A DNA stretch of 64,000 nucleotides from Nitrospirota bacterium (GCA_016936655.1 JAFGXL010000025.1:17269-81268), one strand, 5' to 3'; shown: positions 1-9,586, counted from the stretch's first letter. Program-made: numbers and translations. The notes: a model not told the origin generated them from the sequence alone.

Positions 1-821
1 TCGGCAACGGCTCAAATGAGCTGCTCACTATAGCGGTAAGAACATTTATGACCCATAAAGACGAGGCTGTTATGGGAGCGCCTTCTTTTGTGGTCTATTC
101 CATATCTGTAAACTCTGTAGGCGGTCAGATGATACAGGTGCCGCTTGTTGAATACAGGCATGATCTTGCAAAGATGGCAGAGTCTATTAATGAAAATACA
201 AAAATAGTATTTATAGCCAATCCAAATAACCCAACAGGCGCTGCAAACGAGCGCAGAGATTTTGCGGAGTTCCTCGATAATATACCAGAGAGTGTACTGG
301 TTGTTATGGACGAGGCATATTATGAATATGCTTTTGATCCCGAATACCCCCAGGTTGTAAGAGACTTCTGGGGCAAGAGAGAGTTCCTTGTGCTAAGGAC
401 ATTCTCAAAAGCATACGGACTTGCTGGCCTAAGGATAGGCTACGGAATAGCAAGCGAAGGCGTGATAGCAGAGATGAACAAGATACGCGAACCCTTTAAT
501 ACAAATGCACTTGCTCAGTATGCTGCACTGCATGCCCTGGATGACAAAGACCATTTAGACAGATCAATCAGCGTAAATGCCGAAGGCAGGGACTATCTAT
601 ACAAGGAGTTTGAATCAGCAGGCATAAATTATGTGCCTACTCAGGCAAACTTTATATATCTGCCCCTAGGTGAAGATTCAAAAAAGGCATATGATGAGCT
701 GCTAAAAAAAGGCGTTATAGTGAGGCCTGTAGGTCCTAAAGAGATAAGGGTTACCATAGGCCTGCCTGAAGAGAACAGGCGCTTTATGGATGCTTTCAGA
801 GATGTATTTAAAAAAATATAA
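1..821 (+). CDS. hisC: Histidinol-phosphate / aromatic aminotransferase, 5' end cut by window
   Basis: PLP-dependent class I/II aminotransferase that interconverts histidinol phosphate and imidazole-acetol phosphate; paralogues of this family also transaminate aromatic keto acids. The reading frame is open from base 3 and begins with GNGSNELL, a motif normally about 80-90 residues into the protein, so the start lies upstream; the ATG at 48 is internal. Visible family motifs are NPNNPTG, DEAYYEY and the PLP-lysine segment RTFSKAYGLAGLRIGYG. It is followed after 29 bases by aroF and then tyrA and aroA. That context suggests a role in tyrosine/phenylalanine transamination as well as, or instead of, histidine synthesis (inference). 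Confidence 0.93.
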   Translation, partial: GNGSNELLTIAVRTFMTHKDEAVMGAPSFVVYSISVNSVGGQMIQVPLVEYRHDLAKMAESINENTKIVFIANPNNPTGAANERRDFAEFLDNIPESVLVVMDEAYYEYAFDPEYPQVVRDFWGKREFLVLRTFSKAYGLAGLRIGYGIASEGVIAEMNKIREPFNTNALAQYAALHALDDKDHLDRSISVNAEGRDYLYKEFESAGINYVPTQANFIYLPLGEDSKKAYDELLKKGVIVRPVGPKEIRVTIGLPEENRRFMDAFRDVFKKI

Positions 822-850
822 AATAACGAAAGCTGTACAGGAGGCTTCAT

Positions 851-1876
851 ATGGATATTATCGTACTTAAACCAGATACGCCGGAACAGAATATTGCCCT
901 TATACTCGCCAAGCTCGATGCAAAAGGGCTAAAGGCTAATGTCTCTCACGGAACAGAAAGAACCATCATCGGCGTTATCGGCGACACCTCAAAGGTTACT
1001 GAGGAGGAAGAGGCAGCAATAAGCGCGATGACCGGGGTAGAAAATGTGGTCCGCATACTTAAGCCCTACAAGCTTGCGAGCCGCGACTTCAGAAAAGAAA
1101 ACTCGGTTATTGACATTAATGGAATTAAAATCGGAGGCAAAAAGATACAGGTTATGGCAGGGCCATGCGCTGTTGAGAACAGCAAAAACCTTTTTGATGT
1201 CGCTGAACAGGTCAAGAAGGCAGGAGCCATGTTTTTGCGCGGCGGAGCATACAAGCCAAGGACATCGCCATACTCATTCCAGGGCCTTGGGGAAGAGGGG
1301 CTTAAGATACTTGCCGAGGCGAGAGAGGCTACAGGACTGCCTGTTGTTACAGAGATAATGGATCCGAGAGATATAGATGTGATAGTGGAGTTTGCGGATA
1401 TCATACAAATAGGTGCAAGGAATATGCAGAACTTCAGACTGCTACTTGAGGTCGGTTCAACAAATAAGCCTGTGCTTCTTAAACGCGGCCTTTCTGCAAC
1501 CATCAAAGAGTGGCTCATGTCTGCAGAATATATAATGTCCCGAGGCAATCAGCAGGTGCTCCTCTGCGAAAGAGGCATAAGGACATTTGAGACTGCAACG
1601 AGAAACACCCTCGATCTGAGCGCTGTGCCTGTTTTGAAGCAGTTGACGCATCTGCCTGTTGTTGTGGATCCCAGCCATGGTGTAGGCAAATGGGATCTCG
1701 TTGCTCCGATGGCAAAGGCAGCTGTTGCAGCAGGTGCAGATGCTCTTATGATAGAAGTACACATAAATCCTGAAGAGGCACTCTCTGACGGAGAACAGTC
1801 TCTCAAGCCGGATATGTTCGCACAGCTTATGAAAGAGCTTAAACCTGTTGCTGAAGCTGTAGGCAGGGAAATATAA
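851..1876 (+). CDS. aroF: 3-deoxy-7-phosphoheptulonate (DAHP) synthase
   Basis: First enzyme of the shikimate pathway, condensing phosphoenolpyruvate and erythrose 4-phosphate. The 341-residue length and the N-terminal ferredoxin-like regulatory domain (about residues 1-70, ending before the conserved RDFRKEN segment) mark the class I-beta (AroF/AroA-Bacillus-like) type. The aldolase barrel follows, with [36 protein letters not shown] and [10 protein letters not shown] visible. An AGGAG ribosome site lies about 6 bases before ATG 851. It sits in an aromatic operon between hisC and tyrA. Confidence 0.96.
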   Translation: MDIIVLKPDTPEQNIALILAKLDAKGLKANVSHGTERTIIGVIGDTSKVTEEEEAAISAMTGVENVVRILKPYKLASRDFRKENSVIDINGIKIGGKKIQVMAGPCAVENSKNLFDVAEQVKKAGAMFLRGGAYKPRTSPYSFQGLGEEGLKILAEAREATGLPVVTEIMDPRDIDVIVEFADIIQIGARNMQNFRLLLEVGSTNKPVLLKRGLSATIKEWLMSAEYIMSRGNQQVLLCERGIRTFETATRNTLDLSAVPVLKQLTHLPVVVDPSHGVGKWDLVAPMAKAAVAAGADALMIEVHINPEEALSDGEQSLKPDMFAQLMKELKPVAEAVGREI

Positions 1877-1896
1877 GGGAAGGCCTGCATAAGAGT

Positions 1897-2778
1897 ATGC
1901 CGCTATTTTTTAACAGAGTTGCTCTTCTGGGTGTGGGGCTCATTGGAGCTTCGATCGCAAAAGTGATGAAGGCAAAAGGCCTCTGCGGTTCCATAACAGG
2001 ATACGGCAGGAGCACAGATAATCTTGAAAGAGCTGCAGCAGAAGGGATAATAGACAGCTTCAACATTTTGGCAGATGTGGCATGCAGAGATGCAGATCTC
2101 ATTGTGCTTGCTGCTCCTCCAGCTGTTTTCAGCAGTCTTGTAAAAGATGCGAGACAATCTTTCAAAGAGGGAGCCATAGTTACTGATGTAGGCAGCATAA
2201 AGGGCAAGACTGTCTTTGAGATAGAGTCGCTTATGCCTGCCAATGCTCATTATGTGGGAGCTCATCCGATAGCAGGCAGTGAAAAATCCGGCATAGCAGA
2301 TTCATCAGCTCACCTTTTTCATGGAGCTAAATGCCTTTTAACGCCGACCCAGACAACAGATAAAGCTGCTCTCGAAAAGGTGTCTGCATTATGGGCTGCT
2401 GCAGGAGCTGTTGTCGAAATCATGGATCCGTTCAGGCATGACGAGGTGTATGCTGCTGTGAGCCATCTTCCGCATATTCTGGCGTATGAGCTGGTAAATA
2501 TAGTGGCTGATGCAGATCCAGACTTTCTCAGATATGCTGGCAAGGGATTCAAGGATACAACACGAATAGCTATGAGTTCGCCTGAGTTATGGAGAGATAT
2601 AAGCATACTTAATAGCGATGAGCTTGTAAGGCTGATACATCTCTTCAGAAAAAGGCTTGATGATATGGCTTATTATCTGAGGGATAAAAACAGCCAGCAG
2701 ATAGAAGCTGAATTTTCTAAGGCAAGGACTTTAAGATCAGACCTTGGCAGCGATGCATGCCAGCAGGGGGAAGAGTAG
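1897..2778 (+). CDS. tyrA: Prephenate dehydrogenase
   Basis: Cytosolic NAD(P)-dependent enzyme that oxidatively decarboxylates prephenate (or arogenate) on the way to tyrosine. The 293-residue protein opens with a Rossmann motif GVGLIGAS at residues 12-19. It then shows DVGSIKG, the catalytic-region GAHPIAGSEKSG and the helical C-terminal domain with YAAVSHLPHILAYEL. No ACT or chorismate mutase domain is attached. It begins 20 bases after aroF and ends 6 bases before aroA, which indicates one transcript. Confidence 0.95.
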   Translation: MPLFFNRVALLGVGLIGASIAKVMKAKGLCGSITGYGRSTDNLERAAAEGIIDSFNILADVACRDADLIVLAAPPAVFSSLVKDARQSFKEGAIVTDVGSIKGKTVFEIESLMPANAHYVGAHPIAGSEKSGIADSSAHLFHGAKCLLTPTQTTDKAALEKVSALWAAAGAVVEIMDPFRHDEVYAAVSHLPHILAYELVNIVADADPDFLRYAGKGFKDTTRIAMSSPELWRDISILNSDELVRLIHLFRKRLDDMAYYLRDKNSQQIEAEFSKARTLRSDLGSDACQQGEE

Positions 2779-2784
2779 AATATA

Positions 2785-4080
2785 ATGGCGATAATAAATA
2801 TCAGGTCATTTGCAGGACTAAGGGGAGAGGTTACTCCTCCTTCTGATAAATCAATATCACACAGGGCTGTTATGCTTTCAGCAATTGCTGACGGCAAAAG
2901 CTCTATCAGAAACTTTCTTTACGCTCATGACCCTGTCAGCACTCTGAAGGCGATGAGGAGCCTCGGTATAACAATAGAAGAAGAGGGCGGAAGAGGTGGA
3001 ATAGTAGTTTATGGAAGGGGGCTCAGGGGGCTGTCAGAGCCTTCTGATGTTATAGACTGCGGCAACTCAGGCACAACTATGAGGCTTATCTCCGGCATAC
3101 TAAGCGGCAGCCAGTTTTTTTCTGTCCTTACTGGTGACAGTTCGCTAAGATCGAGGCCTATGGCCCGTGTAATAGAACCTCTCAGACAGATGGGTGCAAA
3201 GATATCAGCCAGACAGTCCGGCAAGTATGCTCCTATTGCTATCAACGGAGGCGGGCTAAAGGCGATTGATTTTAGCATGCCTGTGGCATCAGCGCAGGTT
3301 AAATCATGCATCATGCTCGCTGGCCTGTATGCCGAAGGCACAACAACAATAACTGAGCCTCTCAAGTCGCGTGATCATACAGAGACAATACTATGCTCAA
3401 TGGGCAGTTCTGTAAAGGTGGACGGCCTTACTGCCAGTGTATGCGGATCAGGCGAGCTGTCTCCTATTGATATAACAGTGCCGTCGGATTTCTCATCAGC
3501 AGCTTTTTTTATGGCTGCAGCTCTTATGGTAAAGGGCTCTGAGCTTCTTATAAAAAATGTGGGCATAAATCCTACACGCACAGGACTTTTAGACGCCATA
3601 TCAAAAATGGGAGCTGAGGTTGAGCTTATTGACAAGCGGCATGTATCCGGAGAGCCTATTGCTGATATATTATGCAGGACATCAAGCGGACTTAAAGGCG
3701 CTTCAATAGACAGCGATCTTATGCCTTCGATGATAGATGAGTTTCCTGTATTGTGTATACTTGCAGCAATGGCTGATGGAGTTACAGAGATAAGGGGTGC
3801 TGCTGAATTGAGGGTTAAAGAGTCTGACAGAATAAAGGCTATGGCAGAAGGTCTTTCGGCTATGGGGGTTGAGTTTCTGGAGCATGAGGACGGGCTTTCT
3901 ATACATGGCTGCAACGACATGAAGCCCGCCAGAATAAAGAGTTATGGAGATCATCGAATAGCTATGGCATTTGCTGTGGCAGCCCTTGCCTCAGGCTGCA
4001 GCGTTGATATTGATGATACAGAATGTGTTGATATATCTTTCCCCGGATTTTTCGGGATTTTAAAGGAGCTGGCATCATAA
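2785..4080 (+). CDS. aroA: 3-phosphoshikimate 1-carboxyvinyltransferase (EPSP synthase)
   Basis: Transfers the enolpyruvyl group of PEP to shikimate 3-phosphate. At 431 residues it has the normal length. Motifs seen in order are PSDKSISHRAVML near the N-terminus, DCGNSGTTMRL, RPMARVIEPLRQMG, the central SDLMPSMIDEFPVL with the catalytic Asp, LRVKESDRI and GDHRIAM near the end. Its TAA stop overlaps the cmk start by one base (TAATG), so the two are probably translationally coupled. Confidence 0.97.
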   Translation: MAIINIRSFAGLRGEVTPPSDKSISHRAVMLSAIADGKSSIRNFLYAHDPVSTLKAMRSLGITIEEEGGRGGIVVYGRGLRGLSEPSDVIDCGNSGTTMRLISGILSGSQFFSVLTGDSSLRSRPMARVIEPLRQMGAKISARQSGKYAPIAINGGGLKAIDFSMPVASAQVKSCIMLAGLYAEGTTTITEPLKSRDHTETILCSMGSSVKVDGLTASVCGSGELSPIDITVPSDFSSAAFFMAAALMVKGSELLIKNVGINPTRTGLLDAISKMGAEVELIDKRHVSGEPIADILCRTSSGLKGASIDSDLMPSMIDEFPVLCILAAMADGVTEIRGAAELRVKESDRIKAMAEGLSAMGVEFLEHEDGLSIHGCNDMKPARIKSYGDHRIAMAFAVAALASGCSVDIDDTECVDISFPGFFGILKELAS

Positions 4081-4730
4081 TGAAAAGGGTTGTTGCTATA
4101 GACGGGCCGTCCGGAGCAGGTAAGAGTACGATCTCGAGAATGCTTGCAGATAGGCTCGGTTTTCAGTTTCTGGATACAGGGGCGCTCTACCGCGCTCTCG
4201 GTATGTATCTTGACAGAAAAGGGATAAGCCATCTTGATAGTGATGAGGTTTTGAGCTCCGGTATAGGAGATGTGAAGATCGAGCTCTCCGGAGAAAAGAT
4301 TTTTCTTGAGGGTCAGGATGTATCTGGCCTTATAAGAACTCCTGCAGCAGGCCATCTGGCCTCTGTGTTTTCTGCCCGCAGGCCGGTGAGAGAGTATCTC
4401 TTTTCACTGCAGAGAAACGCAGCGATCAAGGATGATATAGTAGCAGAAGGCCGAGACATGACAACTGTAGTATTCCCTGACGCATGGGCTAAGTTTTTCC
4501 TTGATGCCTCTGTCGAAGAAAGAGCCAGACGCAGATACCAGCAGCTTTTGGAAAAGGGCATGAACATAACAATGGATCAAGCCCTTTCAGATATCAGAGA
4601 CAGGGATCAGCGCGACAGCAACCGGGACATCGCTCCACTTAAAAAAGCTGAGGACTCTATCCTTATAGATTCCACCGATATCAGCATATCTGAGGTGGTT
4701 GAGGAGATGCTCAAAAAACTTCCTGCCTGA
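4080..4730 (+). CDS. cmk: Cytidylate kinase
   Basis: Phosphorylates CMP and dCMP with ATP. The 216-residue protein has a P-loop GPSGAGKST near residue 10, the DTGALYRAL segment, a VAEGRDMTTVVFPDA segment (most relatives have Ile-Gly where Met-Thr stands) and the lid sequence with RARRRYQQL. The start codon overlaps the aroA stop. The order aroA-cmk-ispH-rpsA-sppA-ihf is an arrangement known from delta-proteobacteria and relatives. Confidence 0.96.
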   Translation: MKRVVAIDGPSGAGKSTISRMLADRLGFQFLDTGALYRALGMYLDRKGISHLDSDEVLSSGIGDVKIELSGEKIFLEGQDVSGLIRTPAAGHLASVFSARRPVREYLFSLQRNAAIKDDIVAEGRDMTTVVFPDAWAKFFLDASVEERARRRYQQLLEKGMNITMDQALSDIRDRDQRDSNRDIAPLKKAEDSILIDSTDISISEVVEEMLKKLPA

Positions 4731-4744
4731 AAGCCTGCGTAAGC

Positions 4745-4797
4745 TTGCGATATTGCATGAAAAATGTTATTATTATTGAATAGGATAGGTATATCCT
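4745..4797 (+). promoter_or_regulatory. Candidate promoter with inverted repeat ahead of ispH
   Basis: TTGCGA (4745-4750) and TATTAT (4768-4773) are separated by 17 bases, a plausible sigma-70 promoter. A perfect inverted repeat AGGATA-GGTA-TATCCT lies at 4782-4797, about where transcription would begin, and could act as an operator or a 5' hairpin. This is the only sizeable gap (103 bases) within the first operon. Confidence 0.4.
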
Positions 4798-4833
4798 GTA
4801 TTTAATTAAATATAAAGGGTTACGGGTTATCAA

Positions 4834-5670
4834 GTGAAAGTAATTACCGCTAAACGAGCAGGCTTCTGTTTTGGTGTCAAAAGAGCAGTAGACATGGCTT
4901 TTGATGCCGCAGAACAGAGCGATTCTGTTTATACCTTAGGGCCTATAATACACAATCCTCAAGTTATAGAAAAGCTCGACTCTCAGGGAGTAAGGACTAC
5001 AGACAATATTGACAATTCTGAGATTAAGACCCTGATAATAAGAACCCACGGGGTAACAAATAACGTGTCAGAAGTGCTTGCAGCAAAAGGATATAATGTG
5101 ATCGATGCCACATGTCCTTTTGTAAAAAAGGCTCAGCAGTATGCAGCGCTTCTTAAGAATGAGGGCTACCAAGTGCTTATAATAGGAGACAGGGAGCATC
5201 CAGAGGTGCAGAGCCTGATGAGCTATGCAGGTGCTGATGCGATAGTTGTGAACAAGGATGATCTGCTGCCCAAGCTAAAGAGCAGGGTCGGTATTGTTGT
5301 ACAGACAACACAGCCTGTAAATGTGCTCCAGAAGATTATAAAAGATGTGCTGGAGAAGGTTGCAGAGCTAAAGGTCTTTAATACCATATGCTCCTCTACA
5401 GCTCTGAGGCTTAAAGAAACAACAGACATGGCTGGACAGGTTGATGTTATGGTTGTGGTTGGAGGTAAAAACAGCGCCAATACAACCCAGCTTGCCAACC
5501 TTACAAAGTCTATGTCTGTGCCTACATATCATATTGAAACATCAGATGAATTAATGGAAGGATGGTTTACAGGCGCAGAAAATGTCGGCATAACAGCCGG
5601 CGCTTCTACACCCGACTGGATAATAAAGGAAGTCGAGGATAGAATCCGAACCATAGGAGGAAACCGGTAA
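4834..5670 (+). CDS. ispH: 4-hydroxy-3-methylbut-2-enyl diphosphate reductase
   Basis: Last enzyme of the MEP isoprenoid pathway; an iron-sulphur protein that makes IPP and DMAPP. The 278-residue protein has the three cluster cysteines in FCFGVKRAVD (near residue 12), DATCPFVKKAQ and NTICSSTALR, plus the THGV and NSANTTQL segments. The start is GTG at 4834, because the conserved N-terminus VITAKRAGFCFG begins there and no ATG is available. rpsA begins 2 bases after its stop. Confidence 0.96.
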   Translation: MKVITAKRAGFCFGVKRAVDMAFDAAEQSDSVYTLGPIIHNPQVIEKLDSQGVRTTDNIDNSEIKTLIIRTHGVTNNVSEVLAAKGYNVIDATCPFVKKAQQYAALLKNEGYQVLIIGDREHPEVQSLMSYAGADAIVVNKDDLLPKLKSRVGIVVQTTQPVNVLQKIIKDVLEKVAELKVFNTICSSTALRLKETTDMAGQVDVMVVVGGKNSANTTQLANLTKSMSVPTYHIETSDELMEGWFTGAENVGITAGASTPDWIIKEVEDRIRTIGGNR

Positions 5671-5672
5671 AA

Positions 5673-7277
5673 ATGGATACCCAGGCAAGACAGGACAGCA
5701 GCGAATTCGAAAAGATGTATGCAGAGACGCTGACCAACAGGCTTGAGAGGGGCTCCGTAGTCAAGGGCAAGATTGTAGCAATACGGGAAGACGGGATAGT
5801 CGTTGACGTTAAATATAAGTCTGAAGGAGTGATTCCGTCATCTGAGTTTTCGATGGAGGACTTCAGCCACATCAGACAGGGTGATGACATTGAGGTTTTA
5901 GTAGAACGCGTCAGCGATTCCGGAGAGGGAGTTATTCTTTCCAGGGATAAGGTGCTGAGGATGCATGCGATGGAGAAGCTTGAGGAGGCTTTGAGCAAAA
6001 ACCTAGCTCTGGAAGGCAAGATTACAGAGAAGATAAAGGGAGGGCTGGTTGTAAATATATCAGGCGTAAACGCTTTTCTCCCTGCATCTCAGGTTGACAT
6101 CAAGCCTGTGCGCGACCTGGATCATCTTATAGGCCAGAAGATCTCCGTAAGGATACTAAAGCTCACACAGCCGCGACAGGCTGGACAGGGGTATACCCCA
6201 TCACTTGTTGTATCCAGAAGAGTGATCCTTGAAGAAGACAGAGACCGCAGAAAAGAGAATGTGATAGGCGTTCTGAAGGACGGCGCTCTTCTTAAGGGTA
6301 TTGTTAAAAATATTACTGACTATGGCGTATTTGTAGACCTTGGCGGTATAGACGGCCTGCTTCACATATCAGATATATCATGGAGAAGGGTGAACCACCC
6401 GTCAGAGTTTTTTCAGGTGGGCGATGAACATGAGTTTCTTGTCCTTAAGCACGAAGAGGCATCCCACAAGGTCACTCTGGGATATAAGCAGAAGAAGGCT
6501 GACCCATGGCTGACTGTTGACCAGAAATACAGCAGCGGGATGCGGGTAAAAGGCAAAGTGGTAACAATAACAGACTACGGAATTTTTGTTGAAGTTGAAG
6601 AGGGGCTGGAAGGCCTTGTCCATGTGTCAGAGCTGGAATGGGTGCCGCGTTCAAAGCATCCTTCAAAGTATGCTGTGCTCGGGGATGAGATAGAGACTGT
6701 TGTAATAAATGTGAGCAAGGACGACCGCAGGATGTCGCTGAGTCTGAGGCAGCTCTCACCAAAGCCGTGGTCTGTTGTGGCGGAGAAGTATAAGGTAGGA
6801 GACGAGATCAAGGGCAAGGTGAAGACAATAACGGATTTTGGCGCATTTGTGAGGCTTTCTGAAGGAGTAGACGGACTTGTCCATATCTCAGATCTTTCAT
6901 GGACAAAACATGTAAAGCATCCTTCTGATGTGCTTAAAAAGGGCCAGAGAGTTGATGCGGTGATATTGAGCATAGATCCTGAGAAGGAGCGTATGGCTCT
7001 GGGTATAAAGCAGCTAACTCCTGATCCATGGCTGAGTGAGATACCTGCGAAGTTCAAGCTGGGTGAAGAGTTCATCGGAAAGGTTATAAAGGTTGTGGAT
7101 TTCGGAGTTTTTCTAGAACTCGAAGGCGGAGTCGAGGGTCTTATCTACTCTTCAGAGATCGATCCTTCAATAACTCTGGAAGAGGGATCAGAAATTTGGG
7201 TAAGAATAATAAAAATAAATACTGATGACCGCAAGATAGGTCTCAGCATGAAGAATGTGAAGACAAATGAGAATTAG
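5673..7277 (+). CDS. rpsA: 30S ribosomal protein S1
   Basis: RNA-binding protein that helps mRNA enter the ribosome. The 534 residues hold six S1 (OB-fold) repeats, at about 30-98, 110-180, 197-268, 283-355, 370-441 and 455-526. The last four are the most regular, with recurring GKVxxITDYGxFV, EGLVHVSEL/DLSW and HPSxxxxxGD. The ATG follows AGGAGG in the end of ispH. The 3' end overlaps sppA by 11 bases. A six-repeat form is typical of proteobacterial-type S1. Confidence 0.96.
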   Translation: MDTQARQDSSEFEKMYAETLTNRLERGSVVKGKIVAIREDGIVVDVKYKSEGVIPSSEFSMEDFSHIRQGDDIEVLVERVSDSGEGVILSRDKVLRMHAMEKLEEALSKNLALEGKITEKIKGGLVVNISGVNAFLPASQVDIKPVRDLDHLIGQKISVRILKLTQPRQAGQGYTPSLVVSRRVILEEDRDRRKENVIGVLKDGALLKGIVKNITDYGVFVDLGGIDGLLHISDISWRRVNHPSEFFQVGDEHEFLVLKHEEASHKVTLGYKQKKADPWLTVDQKYSSGMRVKGKVVTITDYGIFVEVEEGLEGLVHVSELEWVPRSKHPSKYAVLGDEIETVVINVSKDDRRMSLSLRQLSPKPWSVVAEKYKVGDEIKGKVKTITDFGAFVRLSEGVDGLVHISDLSWTKHVKHPSDVLKKGQRVDAVILSIDPEKERMALGIKQLTPDPWLSEIPAKFKLGEEFIGKVIKVVDFGVFLELEGGVEGLIYSSEIDPSITLEEGSEIWVRIIKINTDDRKIGLSMKNVKTNEN

Positions 7278-8124
7278 GAAGCTTTTTTTCTGGACAATAG
7301 TTTTTTTTGGAGCACTGCTGATTTTGAGCGCCTTAATAACATTCTCTTCCAAGGATGTAGTGATAGGAGACAAGATCGCTCTTGTTCGTGTTGAGGGTCC
7401 GATACTCCAATCAAAGGATGTTGTTGAGGAGCTGAAAAGCTATACAAAAGACAGCTCTATAAAGGCAGTTGTTGTAAGAGTAGACAGCCCCGGCGGCGGA
7501 GTTGTGCCTTCACAGGAAATATACGAACAGATGAAGAAGACAGCAGCCAAAAAGAGCGTAGTGGTATCTATGGGCTCTGTCGCGGCTTCAGGCGGCTACT
7601 ATATATCAGCTCCGGCAACAAAGATAGTGGCAAATCCCGGCACCCTGACAGGATCTATAGGAGTGATTATGGAGCTTCCCAATATCAAGGGGCTGATGGA
7701 GAAGATAGGGGTTAAGACTGAGGTGGTAAAAAGCGGAAGACATAAAGACATAGCATCAGTATTTAGAGGCATAGGCGCTGAAGAGCGCAAAATACTGCAG
7801 GGTGTTATGGATGATGTGCATGAACAGTTCATATCTGCTGTTGCCGAGAGCAGAAATATTCCTGCTACTGAGGCACGCAGGCTTGCTGACGGCAGCATAT
7901 ATACAGGCAGGCAGGCAAAGGAGTTAAAGCTTGTTGACGACATAGGAGATCTTCAGTATGCTATTAAGCTTGCCGGAGAACTGGCAGGCATAAAGGGTGA
8001 GCCTGAAGTTGTGATGAAAAAAGAGCGCCATCCGATATATGATATTCTTAGCGGCAGGGTGCCTGAAGGCATTATCAGGCTGATGCCCAAAATGGAGCTT
8101 AAATATCTGCTCCCATCTGCATAA
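7267..8124 (+). CDS. sppA: Signal peptide peptidase SppA, short form
   Basis: Membrane-anchored serine protease that degrades cleaved signal peptides. The 285-residue protein starts with a positively charged end and one membrane segment (about residues 5-27). The ClpP-like fold follows, with RVDSPGGGV, the catalytic serine in SVAASGGYY and the probable catalytic lysine in KSGRHKDIAS. It is the half-length single-domain form, not the two-domain E. coli type. It overlaps rpsA and precedes the IHF/HU gene by 36 bases. Confidence 0.93.
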   Translation: MRIRKLFFWTIVFFGALLILSALITFSSKDVVIGDKIALVRVEGPILQSKDVVEELKSYTKDSSIKAVVVRVDSPGGGVVPSQEIYEQMKKTAAKKSVVVSMGSVAASGGYYISAPATKIVANPGTLTGSIGVIMELPNIKGLMEKIGVKTEVVKSGRHKDIASVFRGIGAEERKILQGVMDDVHEQFISAVAESRNIPATEARRLADGSIYTGRQAKELKLVDDIGDLQYAIKLAGELAGIKGEPEVVMKKERHPIYDILSGRVPEGIIRLMPKMELKYLLPSA

Positions 8125-8160
8125 CACAAATTCACTATTATCTATAAACAGGAGGTATAC

Positions 8161-8448
8161 ATGACAAAGTCGGTCATGATCGAAAAAATAACTGAAAAGG
8201 TTGAAGGACTCACCAGAAAACAGGTAGAGACGATAGTCAATACAATATTCGACAGCATGAAGGATGCACTGGCTCGAGGAGAAAAGATCGAGATCAGGGG
8301 ATTTGGAAACTTCAGGCTTAAAGAGAGGGCTGCAAAGACAGCTCGCAATCCAAGGACAGGCGAGAAGGTGCAGGTTCCTAGCAAAAGGGTGCTGCATTTC
8401 AGAGTTGGCAAGCCATTTCATAATGCACTAAACGGCATAGCTGAATAA
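8161..8448 (+). CDS. Integration host factor / HU family DNA-binding protein
   Basis: Small nucleoid protein that bends DNA as a dimer. The 95 residues match the family throughout: an N-terminal helical pair beginning MTKSVMIEKI, then GEKIEIRGFGNFRLKER and the DNA-arm segment ARNPRTGEKVQVPSKRV. The order cmk-rpsA-(sppA)-here resembles the E. coli cmk-rpsA-ihfB neighbourhood, so this is probably the IHF-beta counterpart (inference). A very strong ribosome site AGGAGGTATAC precedes ATG 8161. IHF commonly assists sigma-54 promoters, of which this window has at least one. Confidence 0.93.
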   Translation: MTKSVMIEKITEKVEGLTRKQVETIVNTIFDSMKDALARGEKIEIRGFGNFRLKERAAKTARNPRTGEKVQVPSKRVLHFRVGKPFHNALNGIAE

Positions 8449-8495
8449 TAAATTTTATTGGCTAATGCTGGTTAAGGCTGCTGAAATCGCATGAA

Positions 8496-8939
8496 ATGAA
8501 AAGACGCGAATTCCTGAAGCGGACTATAAATTTTTTTGTCGCTGCTGCAGCGCTCTTTTCATCAGCGCTCTTTTTCCGTTTTGTATCTCCAAAGTTCAGG
8601 CTCAGCTCAACAGAATATTTTCTTCTGATGCCTGAGGACGAGCTGCCCAGACGCGGAGTAAAAAAAGTGGAGTTCCCTCTCCAGATCAACGGCAAAAAAA
8701 AGAGAGAAAGGGTATTCATATCGATAGTGGGCAGCGAAATACTGGCCCTCTCTCCTGTTTGCACTCACCTGGGCTGCATAGTGACATGGGACAACAATGC
8801 TTCAGAGTTTGTATGCCCCTGTCATGCCGGCAGATATAACAGCGCTGGAGTTGTGCTTTCCGGCCCGCCTCCCAAGCCTCTTGCAAGGCTTCCGCTAAAG
8901 ATAGAGTCAGGCAATGTAATGATAGGGTGGAAGGTGTAG
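8496..8939 (+). CDS. petC: Rieske iron-sulphur protein of a cytochrome bc/b6f-type complex
   Basis: Electron carrier of a quinol:acceptor oxidoreductase, with a 2Fe-2S head on the outer face of the inner membrane. The N-terminus has a twin-arginine motif (RREFLK, residues 3-8) followed by one hydrophobic helix, as in Tat-inserted Rieske proteins. Cluster box I is CTHLGC and box II is CPCHAGRY, so all two-Cys/two-His ligands are present. The 147-residue length is short. It starts a three-gene set with petB- and petD-like genes. Confidence 0.94.
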   Translation: MKRREFLKRTINFFVAAAALFSSALFFRFVSPKFRLSSTEYFLLMPEDELPRRGVKKVEFPLQINGKKKRERVFISIVGSEILALSPVCTHLGCIVTWDNNASEFVCPCHAGRYNSAGVVLSGPPPKPLARLPLKIESGNVMIGWKV

Positions 8940-8940
8940 T

Positions 8941-9585
8941 TTGGGGATAATGAGCGCAATAGACAAGAGGTTCAAGCTGTCAGCCTTGCACAGGAGAATT
9001 CTGAAGAAGCCTATACCTGATAATATCGGATATGGGTACTGTCTTGGCGGCATGGCGTTCACCTTTTTCCTAATACTTGCTGCAACCGGCTTGATGCTAA
9101 CCTTGTACTATGTGCCTTCAGAAGCAGAAGCCTACAAGAGTGTTCAGAAAATAACAGAAGATGTTCCTCTGGGCTGGCTTGTCAGAAGCATGCATAAATG
9201 GTCTGCAAGCCTTTTTATAATTTTTATACTGCTTCATACATTGAGGGTATTTGCGGCAAAGGCCTACCGAGCTCCGCGCGAGCTCAACTGGATTATAGGT
9301 GTTAAGTTGCTGGCGCTCTCTATGGGTTCAGGCTTTACAGGATATCTGCTGCCTTGGGATCAGAAAGCATACTGGGCAACAGAGGTTGGCACATCAATGG
9401 CAGGTACTGTCCCATTTATTGGCGAATATCTTGTACAGTTTATCAGAGGCGGAAGAGAGGTTGGAGGCGAGACTCTTATAAGATTTTATAGCGCTCATGC
9501 TTTTATTATTCCATTATGCATAGTCGCTCTGCTATGGATGCATTTTCATATAGTGAGACGACAGGGCATATCAAAGAGGCTTTAG
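8941..9585 (+). CDS. petB: Cytochrome b6-type subunit (N-terminal half of cytochrome b)
   Basis: Four-helix diheme cytochrome b. Heme ligands lie in RSMHKW...ILLHTLR, with 13 residues between the histidines, and in FYSAHAF...WMHFH, with 14 residues between them; the 14-residue spacing is the b6 pattern. Cys34 in YCLGG aligns with the cysteine of plant and cyanobacterial b6 that holds heme ci. TTG 8941 and ATG 8950 are both possible starts; GGAAGG at 8929-8934 suits TTG better by spacing. It ends one base before the subunit IV gene. Confidence 0.93.
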   Translation: MGIMSAIDKRFKLSALHRRILKKPIPDNIGYGYCLGGMAFTFFLILAATGLMLTLYYVPSEAEAYKSVQKITEDVPLGWLVRSMHKWSASLFIIFILLHTLRVFAAKAYRAPRELNWIIGVKLLALSMGSGFTGYLLPWDQKAYWATEVGTSMAGTVPFIGEYLVQFIRGGREVGGETLIRFYSAHAFIIPLCIVALLWMHFHIVRRQGISKRL

Positions 9586-9586
9586 C

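Noticed and set aside
8491..8499. Two-codon frame ATG AAA TGA overlapping the Rieske start
   Set aside because: Too short to separate from chance; no ribosome site is specific to it.
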